In this document: one piece after another, positions 1 to 9,304 of the stretch
Layout: each line of letters begins with the position of its first letter
Position numbering within the stretch: position 1 is the first letter of the stretch
Assembly (NCBI RefSeq): GCF_002252525.1
Contig: NZ_NNRM01000003.1
Coordinates: forward strand, 108,493 to 172,492
Source of the DNA: Brucella pseudogrignonensis
Lineage (GTDB): Bacteria > Pseudomonadota > Alphaproteobacteria > Rhizobiales > Rhizobiaceae
Reading direction: 5' to 3'
DNA length: 64,000 bases
Program-made: the position numbers and the translations under genes
Notes under the pieces: generated by a model
The model's input: the letters and a program-made list of their open reading frames with translations, nothing else
What the model was told of the DNA's origin: nothing
The model's database searches: none

Positions 1-613
1 TCGACAGCAGCAATGCCAGCAATGGCACAACCCAGCTTCCGGGAGGTGCAACGAGCGACGCAACCAGAATACCACCCGCAACTGCAGCAGCCGCGCCGCC
101 CAAAGCCCCAGACCATGTCTTGTTTGGTGAAAAACGCGGCGCCAGTTTTGGTCCGCCCAGAGCGCGCCCATTGAAATAGGCTGCGATGTCGGTGGACCAT
201 ACGACGGCAAAAAGAAAGCAGATAGCTGTGAAACCGAACGGCTCATCGCCTCGAAGCAGCGAAAGCGAAATTGCAGAAAAACCGGCGTAAAAGAGGCCAG
301 CAGCGGGCCAACCACGTCCGGTCTTCCACTGTGTTACGAGAAGAACAATTGAACCTGCAAGCAGCGCCCCGATAGTCAGCAGCGCGCTACGATCAAGCAC
401 AAGAAGAATAAAGGTGAGAATAAGCCAAGCCCAGCCAAAGAGGCGGGAAAAGGACGTCTGCTTTGTCGCACTGAGTTCCGTCCACTCATAAAACATCGCC
501 AAACCGATCGCGATGGAAAAGAGCGTGAACCCCAGTCCGCCTACCCAGGTCAGCCAGAGAGCTGCAGCGCCGAGAACGATGGCGGTCAGAATGCGAGTTT
601 GCAGATTTGACAT
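1..613 (-). CDS. cdsA: Phosphatidate cytidylyltransferase CdsA (3' end outside window)
   Basis: Partial gene: the first 204 codons are present and the C-terminus lies beyond the left edge. It makes CDP-diacylglycerol from phosphatidate and CTP at the inner membrane, the branch point for phospholipids. The translation starts MSNLQTRILTAIVLGA and is a run of hydrophobic segments, followed near residue 160 by the family's conserved stretch with AYFNGR, GGPKLAPRFSPNKTWSG and a glycine/alanine-rich segment. The PROSITE signature near the C-terminus is not in the window. It starts 84 bases after uppS in the same direction, the usual uppS-cdsA order, so one transcript is likely. Confidence 0.93.
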   Translation of the reverse strand, partial: MSNLQTRILTAIVLGAAALWLTWVGGLGFTLFSIAIGLAMFYEWTELSATKQTSFSRLFGWAWLILTFILLVLDRSALLTIGALLAGSIVLLVTQWKTGRGWPAAGLFYAGFSAISLSLLRGDEPFGFTAICFLFAVVWSTDIAAYFNGRALGGPKLAPRFSPNKTWSGALGGAAAAVAGGILVASLVAPPGSWVVPLLALLLS

Positions 614-697
614 TGATACCTTTCGGCTAACCTAAACTGTTAGAGCGGCCTTTGTGCGCCCCACCGGCCGCACGGCACTCTATGCTGCCTGGCCGCA

Positions 698-1465
698 TCA
701 AACCGCTGCACCTTTTGCTGAAGTGCATTCGATTGCAGGTGAACACTCTTCGAGCTTGTCACGCACCTCTACACCACCAAAACGGCGCTCGCGCTGACGG
801 AAGACCTCATAAGCCGCATCAAGATCGGCAGGCTTGAAGTCTGGCCAGTGGCCAGGAACGAACAGAAATTCTGCATAGGCTGCCTGCCAAAGCAGAAAAT
901 TAGACAGGCGCATTTCGCCACTGGTACGGATAATCAAATCCGGATCGGGAATACCGGCCGTGTCCAGATTGGCGGAGATCAGCTCCGCAGAAATCGATGA
1001 TGGGTCAAGACGGCCAGCCGCCACATCACGCGCAAGGCTTTGCACCGCGCGGACGATTTCATCGCGAGAACCATAATTGAAAGCGATAATGAGGTTAAGG
1101 CCGCTATTATGGCGGGTCAGAGATTCCGCTTCGCCAAGCAGGCTGCAAATGTCTGCGGCCAGCCCTTCGCGCTCACCAATAATGCGCACGCGCACATTAT
1201 TACGATGCAGTTCGGCAAGATCGCGGCGGATAAAAAGCTTCAGCAATCCCATGAGATCGCCGACTTCACCGCTTGGGCGCGACCAGTTTTCTGACGAGAA
1301 TGCAAAGAGGGTAAGATAGCCAAGGCCGCGGTCGCCAGCGCCCCTCACCGTCTCACGCAAAGCTTCGACACCGGCCCTGTGACCGGCGCTGCGCGGCAAA
1401 CCGCGTGCCTTCGCCCAACGGCCATTGCCATCCATAATAATGGCTATGTGGCGCGGATCGGACAT
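698..1465 (-). CDS. uppS: Isoprenyl transferase (undecaprenyl diphosphate synthase)
   Basis: 255 residues, normal for the cis-prenyltransferase family. It condenses isopentenyl diphosphate units onto farnesyl diphosphate to give the C55 lipid carrier used for peptidoglycan and O-antigen. Visible motifs are [14 protein letters not shown] at residues 9-22 with the catalytic Asp12, FSSENWSRP at 56-64, and the C-terminal [15 protein letters not shown] block that binds the diphosphate. The ATG start has a GGAG-type ribosome site seven bases upstream. It lies between frr and cdsA, as in many alphaproteobacteria; the 188-base gap to frr leaves room for an internal promoter. Confidence 0.96.
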   Translation of the reverse strand: MSDPRHIAIIMDGNGRWAKARGLPRSAGHRAGVEALRETVRGAGDRGLGYLTLFAFSSENWSRPSGEVGDLMGLLKLFIRRDLAELHRNNVRVRIIGEREGLAADICSLLGEAESLTRHNSGLNLIIAFNYGSRDEIVRAVQSLARDVAAGRLDPSSISAELISANLDTAGIPDPDLIIRTSGEMRLSNFLLWQAAYAEFLFVPGHWPDFKPADLDAAYEVFRQRERRFGGVEVRDKLEECSPAIECTSAKGAAV

Positions 1466-1653
1466 GGCGAAGCTCTCCTCATTGGTAAATCATGCACAGC
1501 CAGTGCCTAACGTCATAAATCTGTAGCGCTTTGAAAAACACAATCAGAATTTCATAACTTACCAGACACTGGCAACAACTTGTTTCTAGTAGCCCATGCT
1601 TTCAAAGCCGCACTTTTCTAAAAAAAGAATTCGCGCGCTCCAAAATCAGGAAA

Positions 1654-2214
1654 CTAGACCTGCATGATCTCGCCTTCCTTGACCGAAACGATCTTATCCA
1701 TTTCAGCGATCGTATCATCGGTGAGCTTCTGAACCTTCTCAGAAAGACCACGGCTGTCATCCTGGCTGATATCGCCGTCTTTCTCGAGCTTCTTCAGCGT
1801 ATCCATACCGTCACGACGAACGTGACGGACTGCAATACGACCCTGTTCCGCATACTGATGCGCAATCTTGACCAGTTCCTTGCGGCGCTGTTCGTTGAGC
1901 TCCGGCAAAGGAATACGCAACGTCATACCGTCAGTAATCGGATTAAGGCCTAGACCGGAATCACGAATCGCACGCTCTACAGCGCCAACCATGGTCTTAT
2001 CCCATACGGAAACTGACAGCATACGCGATTCAGGTACCGTAATATTGGCAACCTGATTGATCGGCATTTCAGATCCGTAAGCCGTAATCGTAATTGGTTC
2101 GAGCAAGCTTGCAGAAGCGCGACCCGTACGCAGACCACCAAGGTCATGCTTCAGGGCATTAACTGCGCCTTCCATGCGTCGCTTCAGGTCGTTGATGTCA
2201 AAAACATCGCTCAT
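1654..2214 (-). CDS. frr: Ribosome recycling factor
   Basis: 186 residues, the standard RRF length. With EF-G it splits post-termination ribosomes into subunits in the cytoplasm. The protein has the family's conserved GLRTGRAS stretch near residues 27-34 in the first long helix of the three-helix bundle, [15 protein letters not shown] in the middle, and [18 protein letters not shown] towards the C-terminus. The start ATG follows AAGGAGAACATGC, a strong ribosome site. It lies 47 bases after pyrH in the same direction, so it is probably cotranscribed with rpsB-tsf-pyrH. Confidence 0.97.
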   Translation of the reverse strand: MSDVFDINDLKRRMEGAVNALKHDLGGLRTGRASASLLEPITITAYGSEMPINQVANITVPESRMLSVSVWDKTMVGAVERAIRDSGLGLNPITDGMTLRIPLPELNEQRRKELVKIAHQYAEQGRIAVRHVRRDGMDTLKKLEKDGDISQDDSRGLSEKVQKLTDDTIAEMDKIVSVKEGEIMQV

Positions 2215-2261
2215 GCATGTTCTCCTTCAGTGCGCGACAAGACAAACGATCAATACGCCGA

Positions 2262-2984
2262 TCAATTATCGGAAACGATCGTGCAGCGTCCTTTGCCTTG
2301 TAGAATTTCGGCCAAGCCGCCGTTTTCATGGATGGAATAGACTATTATCGGAATGTTGTTCTCGCGTGCAAGGGCGACCGCCGTTGTATCCATGACGGCA
2401 AGCCCGCGATCAAGAACTTCCTTGTGCGTAAGCGCGTCAAATCGCGTTGCGGTTGGGTCTTTCTTCGGATCGGCGGAATAGATGCCGTCAACCTGAGTAC
2501 CTTTAAGAAGCGCATCGGCGCCCACTTCAGCTGCACGCAGAGCTGCCGCAGAATCTGTCGTGAAGAAAGGATTGCCCGTGCCGCCTGCAAAGATCACAAC
2601 CTTGCCCTCGTCCATATAAGCAGTTGCCTGTCGCTGCGAGAAACTCTCGCAAATTTCAGGCATTGCTATGGCGGAGAGAACAACCGCATCCACGCCGATC
2701 TTGTGAAGCGAAGTACGCAGCGCCAGCGAATTGATCACAGTGGCAAGCATCCCCATATGGTCGCCTGTCACGCGATCGCCGCCCTTGGATGCAACCGCTA
2801 CGCCACGGAAAATATTTCCGCCACCAATAACGACGCCCACCTCAACACCAAGCTCCCGCGCTTGTTTGATATCATTGGCAATGCGGTCAGCAACCGAAAC
2901 ATCGATGCCAAAGCCCTGACTGCCCATCAATGCCTCGCCCGAGGCTTTCAAAAGAACGCGTTTATAGGCGGACTTAACGGACAT
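2262..2984 (-). CDS. pyrH: UMP kinase
   Basis: 240 residues from the chosen ATG. It phosphorylates UMP to UDP and belongs to the bacterial amino-acid-kinase fold family, which forms hexamers and is unrelated to eukaryotic UMP/CMP kinases. It shows LLKASGEALMG at residues 11-21, VIGGGNIFRG at 52-61 and GTGNPFFTTDSAAALRA in the second half, which build the nucleotide and phosphate sites. I start at MSVKSAYKR because GGAG lies eight bases before it; a TTG nine codons upstream would also be in frame but has no ribosome site. It sits between tsf and frr. Confidence 0.97.
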   Translation of the reverse strand: MSVKSAYKRVLLKASGEALMGSQGFGIDVSVADRIANDIKQARELGVEVGVVIGGGNIFRGVAVASKGGDRVTGDHMGMLATVINSLALRTSLHKIGVDAVVLSAIAMPEICESFSQRQATAYMDEGKVVIFAGGTGNPFFTTDSAAALRAAEVGADALLKGTQVDGIYSADPKKDPTATRFDALTHKEVLDRGLAVMDTTAVALARENNIPIIVYSIHENGGLAEILQGKGRCTIVSDN

Positions 2985-3037
2985 GGAGTGTTCTCCGCAG
3001 ATTGTGATCAACTGTTAGTATTGGGGTTCCGATACAC

Positions 3038-3069
3038 GAAGGGCACCGCGTTGTCACGCGATGCCCTTC
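3038..3069. other. Intercistronic hairpin between tsf and pyrH
   Basis: A near-perfect inverted repeat: GAAGGGCACCGCG and CGCGATGCCCTTC pair at 12 of 13 positions around a six-base loop. It lies in the 118-base gap between the tsf stop and the pyrH start. No U-run follows on either strand, so it does not look like a simple intrinsic terminator; an RNA processing or stability element is an inference. Confidence 0.6.
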
Positions 3070-3102
3070 ATAATCAAAAGCCTTTTCAGATGAAAAGACG
3101 AA

Positions 3103-4020
3103 TTAGCCCTTGGCTGCAGCAGCAACTTCAGCAGCGAAGTCGCTTTCTTCCTTCTCGATGCCTTCACCGAGAGCGATACGTGCAAAGCCAGTGATCTTAG
3201 CAGGAGCGCCGATCGACTTTTCAGCTTCCTTGAGGGCAGCTTCAACAGTCAGATCAGGATTGATAACGAAAGCCTGCGAAAGAAGAACAACTTCTTCATA
3301 GAACTTGCGCATACGGCCTTCGATCATCTTTTCGATGATTGCATCTGGCTTGCCCGATTCACGAGCCTGCTCAATGAAGATCGCCTTTTCGCGTTCTGCA
3401 GCAGCTGGATCAACGTCAGCAGCGGTCAGAGCGAGTGGGTTGATAGCAGCAACGTGCATCGCAACCTGACGACCGAATGCGCTTGCAGCTTCTGCATTGC
3501 CTTCGGTTTCGATTGCAACGAGAACGCCGAGCTTGCCGAGGCCATCCGAAACACCGTTGTGGATGTAGGTAGCAACTGCACCCTTGGAAACTTCAAGAGC
3601 TGCCGAACGACGGAAGCTGATGTTTTCACCAATGGTCGCAACTGCGTCCTTAGCAACCTGCGTAACGGACTTGCCGTCGATGTTCGCTTCAGCAACAGCT
3701 TCAGACGAACCATCGGTCGAAAGAGCAGCCTGAGCGATCTTGCGGACGAGATCCTGGAAAGCGTCGTTACGAGCAACGAAGTCGGTTTCGGAGTTGACTT
3801 CAACGACAACAGCCTTGTTGCCGGAAGCAGCAACGCCAACCAGACCTTCAGCAGCCGTACGGCCAGCCTTCTTGTCAGCCTTAGCGATACCCTTGGCGCG
3901 CAGCCAATCAACAGCGGCTTCTACGTCGCCGTTGGTTTCAGCAAGCGCTGCCTTGCAGTCCATCATGCCTGCGCCGGTCAGTTCGCGGAGTTCTTTAACC
4001 TGTGATGCGGAAATGCTCAT
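3103..4020 (-). CDS. tsf: Elongation factor Ts
   Basis: 305 residues, typical for proteobacterial EF-Ts. It is the guanine-nucleotide exchange factor that recycles EF-Tu. The N-terminal UBA-like domain carries [16 protein letters not shown] (about residues 11-26), and the core has the conserved SETDFVARN motif at 77-85, whose Asp-Phe pair disturbs the Mg site of EF-Tu. I choose the ATG of MSISASQ, preceded by AAAGGCGACACA; an in-frame alternative five codons upstream would cover this ribosome site. It follows rpsB after 130 bases, a hairpin lying in between. Confidence 0.97.
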   Translation of the reverse strand: MSISASQVKELRELTGAGMMDCKAALAETNGDVEAAVDWLRAKGIAKADKKAGRTAAEGLVGVAASGNKAVVVEVNSETDFVARNDAFQDLVRKIAQAALSTDGSSEAVAEANIDGKSVTQVAKDAVATIGENISFRRSAALEVSKGAVATYIHNGVSDGLGKLGVLVAIETEGNAEAASAFGRQVAMHVAAINPLALTAADVDPAAAEREKAIFIEQARESGKPDAIIEKMIEGRMRKFYEEVVLLSQAFVINPDLTVEAALKEAEKSIGAPAKITGFARIALGEGIEKEESDFAAEVAAAAKG

Positions 4021-4106
4021 TGTGTCGCCTTTCACGAAAGCGAAGGCACACCGAATGGGTGTGCCAACTTTTAACCGACGCTCATTGCATCGGAACGAAT
4101 GAAGTT

Positions 4107-4132
4107 ATCCACCCGTCATGTGACGGATGGAT
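4107..4132. other. Intercistronic hairpin between rpsB and tsf
   Basis: ATCCACCCGTCA and TGACGGATGGAT pair at 11 of 12 positions with a two-base loop, just after the rpsB stop codon. No T-run follows on the minus strand. Hairpins that attenuate rpsB-tsf readthrough are known in other bacteria, but a role here is inferred. Confidence 0.5.
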
Positions 4133-4150
4133 GAAATTCATGAGCGCTGA

Positions 4151-4921
4151 TTATGCGCCTTCAGCTGGAGCTTCGAGAGCTGGCTCGATAGGAGCTTCAG
4201 CCTGTGCGCCAACGTCGATGCCGAGAGCGCCCTGCTGACGTGCAATACCGTCGAGAGCAGCGCGAGCAACCAGATCGCAATAGAGCGAAATAGCGCGTGC
4301 AGCGTCGTCGTTGCCTGGGATTGGGAAATCGATCTGGTCTGGATCGCAGTTCGAATCGATAACCGCAACAACTGGAATACCAAGACGCTTGGCTTCCTGG
4401 ATAGCAATTGCTTCCTTGTTGGTGTCAATGATGAACATCAGGTCAGGAACCGAACCCATGTCCTTGATGCCGCCGAGAGCGCGGTCAAGCTTTTCGCGTT
4501 CGCGTTCGAGGTTCAGGCGTTCCTTCTTCGAGTAACCCTGAGCGTCGCCAGCGAGAATTTCGTCGAGCTTGCGCAGACGCTGGATCGAGTTCGAGATCGT
4601 CTTCCAGTTGGTCATCATGCCGCCGAGCCAGCGTGCATTGACGTAGTACTGAGCCGAACGAGCTGCTGCGTCAGCGATGATGTCCGAAGCCTGGCGCTTC
4701 GTACCAACGAACAGAACGCGACCGCCGCGAGCAACGGTGTCCGAAACGATCTTCAGCGCGTTGTGCAGCAGAGGAACGGTCTGGGACAGATCAAGAATGT
4801 GGATGTTGTTGCGGTCGCCATAGATGTAAGGAGCCATCTTTGGGTTCCAGCGGTGGGTCTGGTGACCAAAGTGAACACCAGCTTCCAGAAGCTGACGCAT
4901 GCTGAATTCAGGCAATGCCAT
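4151..4921 (-). CDS. rpsB: 30S ribosomal protein S2
   Basis: 256 residues. S2 joins the small subunit late and is needed for S1 binding. The N-terminus [20 protein letters not shown] and the following [20 protein letters not shown] are the family hallmarks, as are LFVGTKRQA and [12 protein letters not shown]. The last 20 or so residues form an acidic Ala/Pro/Glu tail common in rhizobial S2. The start is the ATG with AAGGAAAAT upstream; in-frame codons further upstream read into non-conserved sequence. It heads the rpsB-tsf-pyrH-frr cluster, with a TATAAT hexamer about 155 bases upstream. Confidence 0.97.
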   Translation of the reverse strand: MALPEFSMRQLLEAGVHFGHQTHRWNPKMAPYIYGDRNNIHILDLSQTVPLLHNALKIVSDTVARGGRVLFVGTKRQASDIIADAAARSAQYYVNARWLGGMMTNWKTISNSIQRLRKLDEILAGDAQGYSKKERLNLEREREKLDRALGGIKDMGSVPDLMFIIDTNKEAIAIQEAKRLGIPVVAVIDSNCDPDQIDFPIPGNDDAARAISLYCDLVARAALDGIARQQGALGIDVGAQAEAPIEPALEAPAEGA

Positions 4922-5075
4922 CTGTATTTTCCTTTTCCGGTTGAACCTCCACGGACTGAGGCGATTGCTCGCCACCGGAGGCTGAGGCAGGATTTCTCCC
5001 TGCAAAAGCCCAATCCCGTGTGTGGAATAGGCGCGCTGTTAAACCAACACGCCAATAAATGCAAGCCTTGCGACC

Positions 5076-5081
5076 ATTATA
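5076..5081 (-). promoter_or_regulatory. Possible -10 hexamer for rpsB
   Basis: On the minus strand this reads TATAAT exactly, about 155 bases before the rpsB start and just past the eipB stop. The -35 region is not convincing (TTTGCC lies 14 bases upstream), so this is only a candidate promoter. Confidence 0.3.
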
Positions 5082-5105
5082 ACGCCAAAGGCTGTGGCAA
5101 ACGAC

Positions 5106-5945
5106 CTATTTGCAATCCGCTTTGGGTGCTTTGTCATCATAGACATCAAGCTTAACCAGCTTTCCACGCATGGAGAAATCACCGTAATCCATAGTCAAGT
5201 CGCGGGTGATACCGTTTTTGTAAAGCTTGAAGTTGATGCGATAGATTGGAAGACCGTCCTGTTTTTCCTTGTCGTCGAAGTAGGAGATCGTCACCGGCCA
5301 GACATTGTCCTTCGTAAACTTGCCCATGGCTTTGGTTTCGTCGTTCTTGGCTTCCTGCTCCTTGCCAACGACAACCGTCGTCGAGACAACGCGGTCCGCA
5401 TCTTCCGACGCATCATAAAGAGAAGTCTGATAAAATTTTTCACCAGCTGCCGCTTTGGCGATCAGCTCTTCCATATGCATCGTCGGAAACTGCGTCGCCC
5501 TGAGATCAAGCTTGTTTTCCTTCGGCTTGGTCAGTTCAACAAGAGTCTTGCCATCTGCAACCTTGGCATCGCCACGAACTTCCTTGACAAGTTCCTTGTC
5601 AACGAAGGTTTTGTTGACGAAACGGAAATCCTTGCCGTTGCCGCTTTCAAACGTTGTCGTCTGCTGATCGGTCACGCGTTGCGGCTGCTCATCCATATCG
5701 ATGCGCGTCACAAAACGAAAATTCGTCGTATAGCCTTCGCAAGCCGAGCCATTGAACTCATAGACCATACGCCCCGTCAGGCCACTAATCCCGGATTTCT
5801 CATCGGCACGATCCAATGTGAGATCATACACTGCGCGATGCGGAACCAACGTTACCGTCGAAGCAGCATTGGCAATCGTTGCCGAACCACCCCAAACACA
5901 AACTGCCGCTCCAGTCGCCGCAAATGTCATTCTCAAAAAACGCAT
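5106..5945 (-). CDS. eipB: Periplasmic cell-envelope integrity protein, EipB family (DUF1849)
   Basis: 279 residues with a signal peptide (MRFLRMTFAATGAAVC, then Ala-rich to about residue 28). The mature part begins VTLVPHRAVYDLTL and contains GISGLTGRMVYEFNGSACEG, characteristic of DUF1849. In Brucella abortus, EipB is a periplasmic beta-spiral protein that supports outer-envelope integrity and holds one conserved disulfide; two matching cysteines are visible here, one in the SACEG segment and one next to the C-terminal lysine. I start at the ATG with GGGAG eight bases upstream rather than ten codons earlier. It has its own promoter region, facing away from the RidA operon. Confidence 0.85.
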   Translation of the reverse strand: MRFLRMTFAATGAAVCVWGGSATIANAASTVTLVPHRAVYDLTLDRADEKSGISGLTGRMVYEFNGSACEGYTTNFRFVTRIDMDEQPQRVTDQQTTTFESGNGKDFRFVNKTFVDKELVKEVRGDAKVADGKTLVELTKPKENKLDLRATQFPTMHMEELIAKAAAGEKFYQTSLYDASEDADRVVSTTVVVGKEQEAKNDETKAMGKFTKDNVWPVTISYFDDKEKQDGLPIYRINFKLYKNGITRDLTMDYGDFSMRGKLVKLDVYDDKAPKADCK

Positions 5946-6089
5946 ACATGAATCTCCCGATCTATTGAGGAGCATGATAAAAAAACTCGTGGCGGAAGCG
6001 AGGCAAAAAACGCACCCTCCCCAAAAGCTTCACCGATTCTATTTAATGTATCGGGTGCGAAAGGCATTAAGTTAGCAAGGATTAATGGA

Positions 6090-6554
6090 ATGACCGACAC
6101 AATCGACAGCCGTCTTAAAAATCTGGGTATATCTTTACCGGAAGCTGCAGCACCGGCTGCAAACTATGTGCCTTTCGCGCAAACCGGCCCTCTGTTGCTG
6201 ACTTCGGGCCAGCTTCCACTGGAAAACGGCAAGCTCATTCACACTGGTCAGATCGGCGATGCGCTGACGGTTGCTCACGGCCAGGCCGCAGCACGCGCCT
6301 GCGCCGTCAATATTCTCGCACAGGCAAAGGCTGCTCTTGGCGATCTGAACAAGATCAAGCGCATCGTAAAGATCACCGTATTCGTTTCCTCGACAGCTGA
6401 TTTCGTTGAACAGCATCTGGTTGCCAATGGCGCATCAGATCTTCTCGTCGCTGTCCTTGGCGATGCTGGCAAACACGCCCGCTCAGCTGTCGGCGTTGCA
6501 AGCCTGCCGCTGAATGCACCGGTTGAAATCGAAGCAATCATCGAGGTTGCATAA
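6090..6554 (+). CDS. RidA family protein (YjgF/YER057c/UK114 group)
   Basis: 154 residues, longer than the 128-residue classical RidA and matching the subgroup with an N-terminal extension (DSRLKNLGISLPEAAAP). Family members form trimers; archetypal RidA hydrolyses reactive enamines and imines released by PLP enzymes. The conserved LLLTSGQLPLENGK and the C-terminal LPLNAPVEIEAI segments are present, but the subgroup's activity is unproven. It is the first gene of a four-gene plus-strand run; its TAA stop overlaps the next ATG by one base, pointing to translational coupling. Confidence 0.85.
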   Translation: MTDTIDSRLKNLGISLPEAAAPAANYVPFAQTGPLLLTSGQLPLENGKLIHTGQIGDALTVAHGQAAARACAVNILAQAKAALGDLNKIKRIVKITVFVSSTADFVEQHLVANGASDLLVAVLGDAGKHARSAVGVASLPLNAPVEIEAIIEVA

Positions 6555-7279
6555 TGTCATCTCCTGAATGGCTCAAGAAACAGCCAATTGCGCATCGTGG
6601 CCTCCACGATCTCAATAAAGAGCGGTGGGAAAACACACTCGCAGCCTTTGATGCAGCAGCGAAAGCTGGCTTTGCAATTGAATGCGACGTGCATCTGACC
6701 AAAGACGGCGGCGTCATCGTGTTTCATGATGATGACCTCAAGCGCCTTACCGGGCGCGAAGGCCGTATCAGCGATCTGACGCTCGCAGAGGCTACTGAGC
6801 TTCATATTGGCGGCACCGCTGATCGCGCGCCAACGCTCAAACAGATGCTTGATCTGATTGCTGGCCGCGTGCCTGTCGTGATTGAGCTGAAGGGCATTGA
6901 AGGCCGCGACGATGGTCTCGTGGCGGCTGTTGCAAAAGAACTCGCTTCTTATAAGGGCCAAGCTGCAATCATGTCTTTCGACCATCATCTGGTTCGACTG
7001 TTTGCAAGCGACGCTCCCGGCATCCCGGGAGGCCTGACCGCAGAAGGCACGCGTACAAAGGATTTCGAAGCACATTTCTCAATGCTCGCGCATCAGATTT
7101 CCTTCGTATCCTATAATGTGCATCACCTGCCGAACCCATTCGTCAGCTTCGTTCGTGAAAAGCTCGCCCTTCCGGTTATCAGCTGGACAGTACGCGATGC
7201 AGAAATGAAAAAGCATAGCGATCTCAACGTGGATCAGATCACCTTTGAAGGCTTCGATCCGCGCGCAATGGTCGCTTAA
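6554..7279 (+). CDS. Glycerophosphodiester phosphodiesterase
   Basis: 241 residues, a cytoplasmic-type GDPD (no signal peptide), similar in size to UgpQ. It cleaves glycerophosphodiesters from phospholipid turnover to glycerol-3-phosphate and an alcohol. The catalytic and metal ligands of the TIM-barrel family are in place: His14-Arg15 (AHRG), Glu26-Asn27 (ENT), Glu43/Asp45/His47 (IECDVH) and His58-Asp59 (FHDDD). It overlaps the RidA gene by one base and is followed after 14 bases by the FemAB-like gene. Exact substrate cannot be read from sequence. Confidence 0.9.
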   Translation: MSSPEWLKKQPIAHRGLHDLNKERWENTLAAFDAAAKAGFAIECDVHLTKDGGVIVFHDDDLKRLTGREGRISDLTLAEATELHIGGTADRAPTLKQMLDLIAGRVPVVIELKGIEGRDDGLVAAVAKELASYKGQAAIMSFDHHLVRLFASDAPGIPGGLTAEGTRTKDFEAHFSMLAHQISFVSYNVHHLPNPFVSFVREKLALPVISWTVRDAEMKKHSDLNVDQITFEGFDPRAMVA

Positions 7280-7293
7280 CAGGACATTTCGCC

Positions 7294-8481
7294 ATGAGTG
7301 ACGACGAGAAGCAGACTGAGCAAAGCTTCGCTCTTCGCATCGTTGAAAGCGTTGGCGACTTTTCGGAAGACGAATGGAACCATCTTGCCGGAACTTCCCG
7401 GCAGGATGGCAATTATAACCCGTTTATTTCCCGCGCATTTCTTCTGGCGCTGGAACAATCAGGCTCCGTGTCACAACAGGCTGGCTGGTTGCCTCACTAT
7501 CTCCGCCTCGAGGACGATCAGGGGTATCTTATCGGGGCAATTCCCAATTACCTGAAAGGCCATAGTCAGGGCGAATATGTATTCGACCACGGCTGGGCAG
7601 ATGCTTTTGAACGCGCAGGCGGGCGTTACTACCCCAAGTTTCAGGCATCAGTTCCGTTCACACCCGCAACCGGCCCGCGCCTGCTTCACCATCGGGAGTT
7701 TGAATCAGAGGCCATCCAGGTTGCTCTCGCGACGGGGCTGCGGCAACTCACTGATCAGACAGGCGCTTCTTCTGCTCACGTTACATTCGCGCCTCAGACC
7801 GAGATTTCATCGCTCGAAGCAGCCGGTTTTCTGCATCGAACCGATCAGCAGTTTCATTTTATAAACAATGGCTTTTCCGATTATGATGATTTTCTAAATG
7901 AGCTTGTGTCGAGAAAACGCAAAGCTCTCAAAAAAGAACGCCGAGAGGCGCTTTCAGAAGGCATCGAAATCGACTGGCTGACCGGCAAGGAGTTGACGGA
8001 AGCGGTCTGGGATGACTTTTATGAATTCTATGTTGATACAGGCAGCCGCAAGTGGGGCCGCCCCTATCTCAACCGCAAGTTTTTCTCGCTGATTGGCGAA
8101 ACGATGGCGCAGGATATCCTGCTGGTCATGGCGAAACGTAATGGTCGTTACATTGCCGGTGCGATCAATTTCATCGGCAGCGATACACTTTATGGACGTC
8201 ACTGGGGCTGCATCGAGGATCACCCATACCTCCATTTTGAGGTTTGCTACCATCAGGCGATAGACTTCGCGATTGATCGCAAATTACGGGTTGTGGAAGC
8301 AGGTGCGCAGGGAGAGCACAAGCTTGCGCGTGGCTATGTGCCTGTTACGACCCATTCCGCGCACTATATTGCGCATGAAGGTTTCCGCCGCGCTGTCAGC
8401 GATTATCTGGAACGTGAACGGCGAGAAGTTGATCAGATACATGCAGCACTGGAAGAGCACACGCCCTTCAAGCAGGCATGA
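7294..8481 (+). CDS. FemAB-like GNAT acyltransferase (DUF482 / PF04339 family)
   Basis: 395 residues. The N-terminal NPFISRAFLLALEQSG and the central SRKRKALKKERREA, IDWLTG and DFYEFYVDTGSRKWGRPYL stretches identify the DUF482 family, often labelled peptidogalycan biosynthesis/recognition. The C-terminal half, with GAINFIGSDTLYGRHWG and YHQAIDFAI, has the double-GNAT layout of Fem-type transferases that add amino acids to lipid-linked or peptide substrates. The true substrate is unknown. The start has GGACATTTCGCC upstream and lies 14 bases after the GDPD gene, so it should share the operon. Confidence 0.82.
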   Translation: MSDDEKQTEQSFALRIVESVGDFSEDEWNHLAGTSRQDGNYNPFISRAFLLALEQSGSVSQQAGWLPHYLRLEDDQGYLIGAIPNYLKGHSQGEYVFDHGWADAFERAGGRYYPKFQASVPFTPATGPRLLHHREFESEAIQVALATGLRQLTDQTGASSAHVTFAPQTEISSLEAAGFLHRTDQQFHFINNGFSDYDDFLNELVSRKRKALKKERREALSEGIEIDWLTGKELTEAVWDDFYEFYVDTGSRKWGRPYLNRKFFSLIGETMAQDILLVMAKRNGRYIAGAINFIGSDTLYGRHWGCIEDHPYLHFEVCYHQAIDFAIDRKLRVVEAGAQGEHKLARGYVPVTTHSAHYIAHEGFRRAVSDYLERERREVDQIHAALEEHTPFKQA

Positions 8482-8521
8482 CGATAACAACCGAATAAGA
8501 GACTGAACTGGAGAGAACAGC

Positions 8522-8944
8522 ATGTCCGCCACCTATGATGACAACAACATCTTTGCAAAAATCCTGCGCGGCGAAATTCCGTCAACGCGCGTTTATGAAA
8601 CGGATGATGTTGTGGCATTCATGGATGTCATGCCACAGGGAACCGGCCACACGCTGGTTGTTCCAAAAGCCCCTTCACGCAACCTGCTTGACGCAAAGCC
8701 GGAAGCGCTCGCCGAAGCCATCAAAGCCGTGCAGAAGATCGCAAATGCCGTGAAGAAGGCTTTTGACGCGGATGGCGTCACTGTCATTCAGTTTAACGAA
8801 CCGGCAGCAGGCCAGACAGTTTATCACCTGCACTTCCATGTCATCCCGCGTTTTGAAGGTGTAGAACTGAAGCCTCATACCGGAAAAATGGAAGACGCGG
8901 CTGTTCTTGCAGCAAATGCTGAGAAAATCCGCGCAGCACTTTGA
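8522..8944 (+). CDS. HIT family nucleotide hydrolase (HinT-like)
   Basis: 140 residues. Histidine-triad proteins of this branch hydrolyse adenosine phosphoramidates or acyl-adenylates. The signature H-x-H-x-H is His102, His104 and His106 in YHLHFHVIPRF, and NIFAKILRGEIPS near the N-terminus is typical of the bacterial HinT group. The start follows GGAGAGAACAGC. It closes the RidA-GDPD-DUF482-HIT run, 40 bases after the previous stop, and faces the AzlD gene end on the opposite strand with only a 12-base gap. Confidence 0.9.
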   Translation: MSATYDDNNIFAKILRGEIPSTRVYETDDVVAFMDVMPQGTGHTLVVPKAPSRNLLDAKPEALAEAIKAVQKIANAVKKAFDADGVTVIQFNEPAAGQTVYHLHFHVIPRFEGVELKPHTGKMEDAAVLAANAEKIRAAL

Positions 8945-8956
8945 TAAGAATCGTCT

Positions 8957-9304
8957 TTATAAGCTCAACAATCCGGCAATCAGCAGCGCTTCTGCCACCA
9001 CAATACCGACAAGCAAGCGCTTACCCGCGATAAGATAAGCGACGAATCCGGCAGCTGCCGATCCAACACGAAGCCACATCGGGGAGTTTGCGAGCTCCCC
9101 GTTCGGATACAGAATAAGCTGTGCGATCACGCCTGCAACGAGTGCCGTCGCAACACAGCGCACAAACACCAGAACCTCCGAATCCTCACGTACCCGGCCA
9201 CCGACAACCACTCCCATGACGCGGAAGATGTATGTTGGAAGTGCTCCTGCAAGCAGGATGAATACAAACGGCCACCACCAAGCGGAATAGCTGCCCCAAT
9301 TCAT
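8957..9304 (-). CDS. azlD: AzlD family branched-chain amino-acid transport subunit
   Basis: 115 residues with three or four hydrophobic segments (WWWPFVFILLAGALPTYIF, VRCVATALVAGVIAQLI, AAAGFVAYLIAG). AzlD is the small membrane partner of AzlC in exporters of branched-chain amino acids and analogues, as in Corynebacterium BrnFE and E. coli YgaZH. Its ATG overlaps the azlC stop by four bases (ATGA), typical of a two-subunit transporter with matched synthesis. The substrate is inferred from the family. Confidence 0.88.
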   Translation of the reverse strand: MNWGSYSAWWWPFVFILLAGALPTYIFRVMGVVVGGRVREDSEVLVFVRCVATALVAGVIAQLILYPNGELANSPMWLRVGSAAAGFVAYLIAGKRLLVGIVVAEALLIAGLLSL

